From an uncultured bacterium (GTDB taxonomy: Bacteria > Bacteroidota > Bacteroidia > Bacteroidales > CAIWKO01), in contig CAIWVT010000044.1 of assembly GCA_903916135.1 (NCBI GenBank), positions 1-10,792 on the forward strand: 10,792 bases of DNA, given 5' to 3'. Each line of letters opens with the position of its first letter. Positions within the stretch are counted from its first letter, which is position 1. The notes beneath the pieces were generated by a model. It saw only the letters and a program-made list of their open reading frames with translations, was not told the DNA's origin and made no database searches. Made by a program: the position numbers and the translations under genes. Below, one piece after another: positions 6,601 through 10,792 of the stretch.

Positions 6601-9600
6601 ATAATATTTATAATTTTCTACGGGTTAACTCCAGTTCGTGGGGAATAAATGTTGCAACCATGTCAAGCGACTGGACAATTTCAGGCAATAGTTTATACGA
6701 AACTACCACTTTTGTACCTACTATGGGCGGCAATACATACATTCCAATCAGGGTTGCATCAGTAAGCAAAAACCTCGTAAGCGGCAATTATATTGGGGGC
6801 AGTGCTCCTTTGTGCGGCAGTTCTGCATGGACTATAGGTGCAAGTTTTCCGAATACTTTTTATAGCATATACATTTCAGGAGGAGCTACCATTGCCACTG
6901 CTGCCACAGTGCAAAACAATATCATCCGCAATATCAATTACACCAGCACCCAATCGAACCCATGGGATGGAATTTATATTAATAGCGGCAATGTGGATGT
7001 TACAGGGAACACCATCGGGGCAACAACAGGTACAGGTTCTATAACAGTTAGCACTCCGGCAGCCTCGGCAACTACTACCATGAGCGGAGGAGCGGTTACA
7101 GCAATTACCATGAACAGTGGCGGCAGTGGCTATACAATAGCACCAGTCATTACATTTTCAACTTCCGGCAGTACCACTACAGCTACTGCTGACGCTACTG
7201 TTTCCGCAGGTGTTGTTACTGTTCACCTGCTTACAGGGGGAGCAGGATATACTTCTGCGCCATCAGTATATTTTGATGGAGTAGGAACAAACTACTCCAC
7301 TATACACCCGATTAATAATGTTAGTCCGGGAACAGTTAACATAAGCGGTAATAATATTGGCTCCATCACTACTGTTGGTTCTGCATATTATTCCAGTGGC
7401 ATCGAATCAATTTATTTGAACAGTTCTACAGGAGCACACACCATCAGCAATAATCTGGTTGGAAGCCTTAGTACGGCAAACAGTATTCATGCCAGTACCA
7501 ATGCAGTATCTTCTGTTACAAAACAGGATGTTTATGGGATATATAGTGCCAGCACTGGTACAACAATCATATCGGGCAATACGATAGCTAACCTAACCAA
7601 TGAATATACTGGCACCAATACAGGAACACGGACCAGGGGCATTGTTACTACCGGAGGTTCAAATACTGTAAGAAACAATACCGTAAGAAATATTTCGACT
7701 TCAAGCGCGCAGTCAGGGACAGCATCCAATGCTTCATTAGTTGGAATTTCCCAAATTGCCACTACTGCCGGAATAACACAAACAGTTACTGGAAACACCA
7801 TCTATGATTTATCAAATACAAACGCCATAAATGCCAGAGTAGATATCTATGGAGTGTATTATGCAGGTCCAACCACTGGCATCCATGAAGTTTCGGGAAA
7901 TTTTATTCACAGCTTATCCATTTCATCATCCACAAATACCGCATCTTGTATAAATGGAATTGCAATGAACAGTGGTGCCGTTGTAACCTGTGCAAACAAT
8001 ATAATAAACTTGGGCGTTGGCAATACGCTCGGTTATCAAATAAATGGAATTTGGGATGGCACGGTTCTCGGAAACACAGTCAACTTTTATTTTAATACCG
8101 TATATATTGGAGGAAGCGTTTCTTCTGGGGTAACTTCTGCAACTGCAGCATTAAATAATGCAAACAATACTTCTATAAGAAATTACCGCAATAATATATT
8201 TGACAATGCCCGCACAGGAGGTACAACTGGCAAGCATTATGCCATCGTTCTTGCAGGTACAGTAAATACAACTATTGACTATAACGACTACTTTTTTGCA
8301 GGTACTGTACTTGGAAAGATAGGGACGTTGGAAAAAGCCACTTTGGCGGCTTGGAAGTTGGGCACCATTCAGGATACAAATAGTTTAAGTACCAATCCTA
8401 ATTTTAGTAACGCAGGAGGCACAACGCCTTTAAATTATTATCCTTCTGCAACACTCCTGGGTGTTTCAGGCACTGGTATCGTTACTGATTTTTCAGGATT
8501 TACGAGGGGAACGCCACCCAAAATGGGCGCTTTAGAAGCTAATATATGGATAGGAGCCACCAGTACTGATTTTGCTACAGCCAGCAACTGGTTTGGTGGT
8601 GTTGTGCCTGTGAGCGGAACAGACATTGCCTTTTCAGCAACCCCAAGCAATAATTGCGTTTTAGACATAAACAGAACCATTGGGAATATTACAAATGCAC
8701 AAGCTACTTATAAATTAGTGGTAAACGGACATCAACTCACTATTACCGGAAACCTTTATTTTACCAATAGCGCACAGATAGATGCCACTGCTGCATCATC
8801 GGTAGTTGTGTTTGGCGGTGCTACAGCACAAACCATAGACAGCAGCCGATATTTAAACGATATTATTAATAACCTAACTATTGATAATAGCAGCGGAGTT
8901 ACCTTAAATACTAATTTCACCATAAGCAATAATCTTGTTATTAATTCCGGGAAATTATTTGCGGTTGCTGCCGGAAAAGCCCTTACGGTAACTGGTACAA
9001 TTACTAATTCTGGCGGAGCATCAGGTTTTATACTTAAATCAGACACAACAGGTACTGCATCGCTCTTGCATAATACGAACGCGGTGCCTGCAACGGTGCA
9101 ACGCTACATTTCGGGTGCGGTGGAAAATTGGCACTTTCTTTCTTCACCTGTGGCAGATCAAGATATTACCGAAAATCAAGGCACTAGTAATTCATGGTTG
9201 CCCTCAGGCTCTTATAGCAATGGCACCGGATATGATCTGTATTTATGGAATGAACCCAACTCAAGTTGGATTACTAAACTCAACCCCATTTGGAACACCT
9301 TAAATCCTGGAACAAATTTTGTTGTTGGACGTGGCTATATCTATTCTGTTGAAGCAGCCAACCCAACAAAAAAGTTTGTGGGAACCTTAAATAATGGTAC
9401 TATAAATTATGCACTTACGGCAGGCAGCAGTCTTTGTTGTTTGAATGGCTTCAATTTGGTTGGCAATCCCTATCCATCATCTGTGGATTGGTCGGCTGCA
9501 TCTGGCTGGGCACGAGCCGACTTAGTGAGCAGCGGCGGTGGTAAAGATATGTGGATTTGGAATGCAAGTGCTAACAATTATGGCGTATTTAACTCAGCCG

Positions 9601-10409
9601 ATGCAGATGGTGTAGGAACCAATTTAGTAAGCAGATACATCGCTCCCATGCAGGCTTACTTTGTACGTACTGCCACATCCAGTACTTTGGGCATGGATAA
9701 CACCTTGCGTGTTCATAGCTCTGCTAGTTGGTTTAAAGAATCACAACAGGATGTTACTAAACTTAGTCTTAGCGTTATCTCTGATGCCGGCTACGGATTT
9801 GATGAAATACGACTTAACTTTGGAAGTTCGGAAAATGAAAAAGGTGCTCTCAAACTCTTTAGCGAGGTGCATACGGCGCCAAGCTTATATATGCGTTTTC
9901 ATTCCGATACATTATCGGTACGTTATTTCACCTCCACCCAAGAGAATCCGGTTGTGCCTGTTAGTTATTCTACGGGTAAAAATGGCAATTACACCATCCA
10001 TTGCAATTTCGACCAAAGCAAATTTGAAACTGTTTTGCTTGAAGACCGCCAAACACAATACATCCAAAATATGAAAACAACAAACACCTATAATTTTAAT
10101 GCCTCAACAATGGATGATGCTAATCGTTTTGTTTTGTATTTTAAACCTGATTATTTTCCTGCAAATGGGAAACTGCCTGCAAAAATTTATACCGATGGAA
10201 ATCAGTTGATTGTTGACCTTACTCTGATTGACAAAAAAACAGAAGTTAGCGTTTTTGATGTACTTGGGCAATTACTAGTACAAAAGAATTTAGAAGGCGA
10301 AACGAAAAATAATATCAATGTAATCGCTACTGCTCAAATACTTTTTGTTTATCTTAAAAACACCGACGGAACACTTTGCAAAAAATTGTTTTACTACTCA
10401 AATAAATAG
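3642..10409 (+). CDS. Giant secreted beta-helix protein, T9SS cargo
   Basis: A 2255-residue extracellular or cell-surface protein. Residues 1-24 are a Sec signal peptide with cleavage predicted at SDA-Q. Residues 26-783 and 790-1632 are two tandem homologous modules. Each opens with an [F/Y]-[A/T]-TL...AF..IN block followed by TGAI, ETA..LNAS, IYPT and GADNVTIDGRVN. Each continues with many NTI-NNNI rungs typical of right-handed parallel beta-helices (PbH1/Beta_helix) and closes with GTPxMGAxE. Module 2 alone contains a GSGYT/GAGYT insert (about 1142-1213). Residues about 1634-1790 form a WxG...ASNW..GVVP domain common in Bacteroidota surface proteins. VQRYI...WHFLSSPV (about 1819-1835) and NLVGNPYPSSVDW (about 1937-1950) are hallmark motifs of T9SS cargo. 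Residues 2181-2255 are a type A sorting domain (KIYTDGN..., VSVFDVLGQLL, ending KLFYYSNK), removed on export. No catalytic site is recognisable; adhesion or polysaccharide binding is likely, but unproven. It is Thr/Ser/Asn/Gly-rich with few Cys. The single ATG at 3642 starts the signal peptide. Confidence 0.88.
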   Translation: MKKLFILISSMALIAILFVQKSDAQITKTVGTTGSDFATLNLAFTAINNNAGGIYTGAITLQIKDNTTETATAALNASSNWTSVTIYPTVSGKTISGNIVGPLIDLNGADNVTIDGRVNETGSTNLVITNINTGTGNTTSTIRFINSADNNTVKYCTLKGAETSTASGLIFFSTATAGNGNSGNTIDNNNITRDAAGRPVNAIFSQGSTGFENSGNTISNNNIYDFLNNGTVGVTSHGIYIFSNNTTWTISGNNLYETTSFIPVADIEYDVILINSSGNNYNISNNNIGGSSAGCGGSAWTKTNAKNNTFYALYLNVGVTSASSIQNNTIKNFVWNNSAAADWIAINIQAGAMNIGTTTGNTIGSASGTGSIVIGNGGNGANVYGIKTAGTTDCQNNTIGSFTVTNTDGTFANNFYGISRTSGGNTNIYNNIIGSSSTANSIQINSTSTSNTQNVIGIINTGGGSLTINSNIIANLHNGSTNNATGVVDGIESSGTNTITNNTIHDLTNANANPASDNTASVCGIALTDVGSIKTVTGNTIYNLSNTYTSFAGSVIGLYFTGSTGANTVSRNFIHNLSVNASSTLANLYGIKINAGVVTYSNNIISLGGNSATTIYGIYDPGTVLQTCNLYFNSIYIGGSLSSGLTNKSYCLYSNSSANTRNIRNNIFENARSTTSGSSLHYAAYFNYAVSTLLTLDFNDYFASGTGGVLGYYNSLDVSSLPLITGFDANSMAINPSFSNAGGTIAANYIPTVFTLAGTYINGFSTDYASVNRAGTPTMGAYEVTLNLNVDVYIANIFQSGYTTLKGAFDKINSGLHTGAIEIRVKANTIETASAVLNASGSGSASYTSINIYPTITGITIAGNMDAYLIDFYGADNVTIDGRVNATGSTKDMTITNASTGSAQASTIRFYASAENNTVKYCTIKGSGTNTGRGIIFFSSASSGNGNDGNTIDNNNITSDAAGRPINAIYSAGLSGYENNFNTISNNNIYNFLRVNSSSWGINVATMSSDWTISGNSLYETTTFVPTMGGNTYIPIRVASVSKNLVSGNYIGGSAPLCGSSAWTIGASFPNTFYSIYISGGATIATAATVQNNIIRNINYTSTQSNPWDGIYINSGNVDVTGNTIGATTGTGSITVSTPAASATTTMSGGAVTAITMNSGGSGYTIAPVITFSTSGSTTTATADATVSAGVVTVHLLTGGAGYTSAPSVYFDGVGTNYSTIHPINNVSPGTVNISGNNIGSITTVGSAYYSSGIESIYLNSSTGAHTISNNLVGSLSTANSIHASTNAVSSVTKQDVYGIYSASTGTTIISGNTIANLTNEYTGTNTGTRTRGIVTTGGSNTVRNNTVRNISTSSAQSGTASNASLVGISQIATTAGITQTVTGNTIYDLSNTNAINARVDIYGVYYAGPTTGIHEVSGNFIHSLSISSSTNTASCINGIAMNSGAVVTCANNIINLGVGNTLGYQINGIWDGTVLGNTVNFYFNTVYIGGSVSSGVTSATAALNNANNTSIRNYRNNIFDNARTGGTTGKHYAIVLAGTVNTTIDYNDYFFAGTVLGKIGTLEKATLAAWKLGTIQDTNSLSTNPNFSNAGGTTPLNYYPSATLLGVSGTGIVTDFSGFTRGTPPKMGALEANIWIGATSTDFATASNWFGGVVPVSGTDIAFSATPSNNCVLDINRTIGNITNAQATYKLVVNGHQLTITGNLYFTNSAQIDATAASSVVVFGGATAQTIDSSRYLNDIINNLTIDNSSGVTLNTNFTISNNLVINSGKLFAVAAGKALTVTGTITNSGGASGFILKSDTTGTASLLHNTNAVPATVQRYISGAVENWHFLSSPVADQDITENQGTSNSWLPSGSYSNGTGYDLYLWNEPNSSWITKLNPIWNTLNPGTNFVVGRGYIYSVEAANPTKKFVGTLNNGTINYALTAGSSLCCLNGFNLVGNPYPSSVDWSAASGWARADLVSSGGGKDMWIWNASANNYGVFNSADADGVGTNLVSRYIAPMQAYFVRTATSSTLGMDNTLRVHSSASWFKESQQDVTKLSLSVISDAGYGFDEIRLNFGSSENEKGALKLFSEVHTAPSLYMRFHSDTLSVRYFTSTQENPVVPVSYSTGKNGNYTIHCNFDQSKFETVLLEDRQTQYIQNMKTTNTYNFNASTMDDANRFVLYFKPDYFPANGKLPAKIYTDGNQLIVDLTLIDKKTEVSVFDVLGQLLVQKNLEGETKNNINVIATAQILFVYLKNTDGTLCKKLFYYSNK
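3717..5990 (+). repeat. Tandem module 1 of the giant protein
   Basis: Residues 26-783. Homologous to module 2 along its whole length, from the TL...AF..IN block to GTPTMGAYE. At DNA level the copies are diverged, but a 23-base stretch around GATAATGTTACCATTGATGG (from 3969) is identical to the one from 6269. Confidence 0.85.
6009..8537 (+). repeat. Tandem module 2 of the giant protein
   Basis: Residues 790-1632, ending GTPPKMGALE. About 85 residues longer than module 1; most of the excess is the GSGYT-type insert at nucleotides 7065-7280. The order of landmark motifs is otherwise the same: TIDNNNIT, DAAGRP[IV]NAI, NTISNNNIY, WTISGN, NFIH[NS]LS, NNIF[ED]NAR and NPxFSNAGG. Confidence 0.85.
7065..7280 (+). 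repeat. GSGYT-type insert with two internal repeats
   Basis: Residues about 1142-1213 contain two related halves: GAVTAITMNSGGSGYTIAPV (1150-1169) and, further on, GVVTVHLLTGGAGYTSAPSV (1190-1209), each followed by a strand ending in F (1172 and 1211). Such GGxGYTxAP repeats occur in varied phage and bacterial surface proteins. Module 1 has no counterpart, so this was gained by module 2 or lost by module 1. Confidence 0.6.
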
Positions 10410-10423
10410 GGCTTACTGAAAAA

Positions 10424-10559
10424 ATGATATAATCATACAATGATATAATTATAGAATGATATAATGATGCAATGATAGAATTATAGAATGATGCAATGAT
10501 GCAATGATGCAATGATATAATGCTGCAATGATATAATGATACAATGATCCAATTATATA
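10424..10559. repeat. Array of 17 units with an exact 8-bp period
   Basis: Seventeen consecutive octamers in unbroken register, consensus ATGATNNA. Variants at positions 6-7 are mainly TA, GC, CA and GA; ATTAT and single ATCAT and ATGCT variants also occur. It begins 15 bases after the stop codon of the giant gene. Because 8 is not a multiple of 3 and stops occur, it is non-coding. There are no spacers, so it is not a CRISPR array. Confidence 0.9.
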
Positions 10560-10571
10560 ATGAATTTATAC

Positions 10572-10607
10572 CTCTGTGTATCTCTTTTACTCTGTGTCCC
10601 TTGTGGT
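10572..10607. repeat. CTCTGTG-type intergenic element
   Basis: CTCTGTGT occurs at 10572-10579 and 10590-10597, followed by CTTGTGGT at 10600-10607. Similar CTCTGTG...GTGGTAAA strings are, from memory, scattered between genes in many environmental bacteria. The last unit can pair with ATCACAAG (10623-10630) across an A-rich loop. Confidence 0.45.
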
Positions 10608-10630
10608 AAAGAAAAAAAATTAATCACAAG
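10600..10630. other. Possible hairpin between the array and the transposase gene
   Basis: CTTGTGGT and ATCACAAG form eight pairs (one G-U) with a 15-base A-rich loop. It could be a weak terminator or lie near the insertion-sequence end. No T-tract follows. Confidence 0.25.
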
Positions 10631-10678
10631 TTTCACAAAGCCCGCCTGACTTTCGGCTACCGTGTGGACACAAATTGT

Positions 10679-10686
10679 TACCTTTG
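10679..10686 (+). promoter_or_regulatory. -7 promoter box of the transposase gene
   Basis: TACCTTTG is a perfect TAnnTTTG only 12 bases before the start codon, so the mRNA would be almost leaderless. A small palindrome GTGT-GG-ACAC (10662-10671) lies just upstream. Confidence 0.45.
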
Positions 10687-10698
10687 CACTTAAAAAAG

Positions 10699-10792
10699 AT
10701 GAATAAAACAAGTCATACTCCAAATTTTCAAGGAATCTTTTCTGATAAACGTTTAGATAAACGAGGAAATAATATCAGCTCCATGCTTATCA
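10699..10792 (+). CDS. Transposase N-terminus, IS4/Tn5-like, cut by the window end
   Basis: Only the first 31 codons are present. The peptide contains FSDKRLDKRGNNISSMLI (residues 14-31), which resembles the GDxRRxxRLxxxAxxL start of the Tn5/IS4-group DNA-binding domain and the DKRLxKR starts of Bacteroidota IS4-family transposases. The frame is open to the window edge. Its left terminal inverted repeat must lie between the octamer array and 10699, but it cannot be fixed without the other end. Identification rests on one short motif, so the family is tentative. Confidence 0.5.
   Translation, partial: MNKTSHTPNFQGIFSDKRLDKRGNNISSMLI

Noticed and set aside
3899..9046. Several minus-strand open frames of 65-133 codons inside the giant gene
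   Set aside because: Val/Leu/Pro/Ile-rich antisense shadows of Asn/Thr/Ser/Gly-rich coding repeats, without their own signals.
9661..10074. A 137-codon plus-strand frame inside the giant gene
   Set aside because: It is out of frame with the conserved T9SS-cargo C-terminal region, which reads continuously through it.
10424..10559. Possible CRISPR array
   Set aside because: The units are 8 bp and contiguous with no spacers, and no cas genes are present.

Overview
The window looks like chromosomal DNA of an AT-rich Bacteroidota (Bacteroidetes) bacterium. Three things support this. Every gene start is preceded by a perfect match to the Bacteroidota -7 promoter box TAnnTTTG, and one promoter matches TTTG-N19-TAnnTTTG in full. 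Leaders are A-rich, with no clear Shine-Dalgarno sequence. The largest gene has the architecture of a type IX secretion system (T9SS) cargo protein. The species cannot be named from this sequence.

Layout, left to right. (1) 1-213: promoter and long leader of a Crp/Fnr-family regulator, with an FNR-type box just downstream of the predicted transcription start. (2) 214-909: the regulator, with an N-terminal CxxC and a cysteine that aligns with the fourth Fe-S ligand of E. coli FNR. (3) 910-1171: a regulatory region with two near-perfect FNR boxes 42 bp apart and an identical half-site exactly midway, so TTGA half-sites recur every 21 bp upstream of a TATGTTTG promoter. (4) 1172-2491: a surface lipoprotein cytochrome with five CxxCH motifs and one rarer CxxxCH motif, closed by a strong intrinsic terminator. 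(5) 2560-2979: no intact gene. It holds a probable decayed copy of the 3' end of a response-regulator gene and, nearer the next start, three TATCCT repeats spaced 21-22 bp. (6) 2980-3390: a stand-alone receiver-domain protein with no output domain. (7) 3642-10409: a 2255-residue secreted protein made of two tandem diverged beta-helix modules (about 760 and 840 residues), a WxG-type domain and a T9SS C-terminal sorting domain. The second module carries an extra GSGYT-type insert. (8) 10410-10698: non-coding DNA with 17 units of an exactly 8-bp repeat, then CTCTGTG motifs. (9) 10699-end: start of a transposase resembling the IS4/Tn5 group, cut by the window edge.

The most coherent story is on the left: an FNR-like, possibly redox-sensing regulator that appears to control itself and the adjacent multiheme cytochrome through TTGA-N6-TCAA sites. 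This suggests an anaerobic or redox-responsive respiration module. It is inferred from motifs and has not been tested. The right part is a typical Bacteroidota surface-protein locus next to a mobile element. I see no defence system, CRISPR array, rRNA or tRNA.
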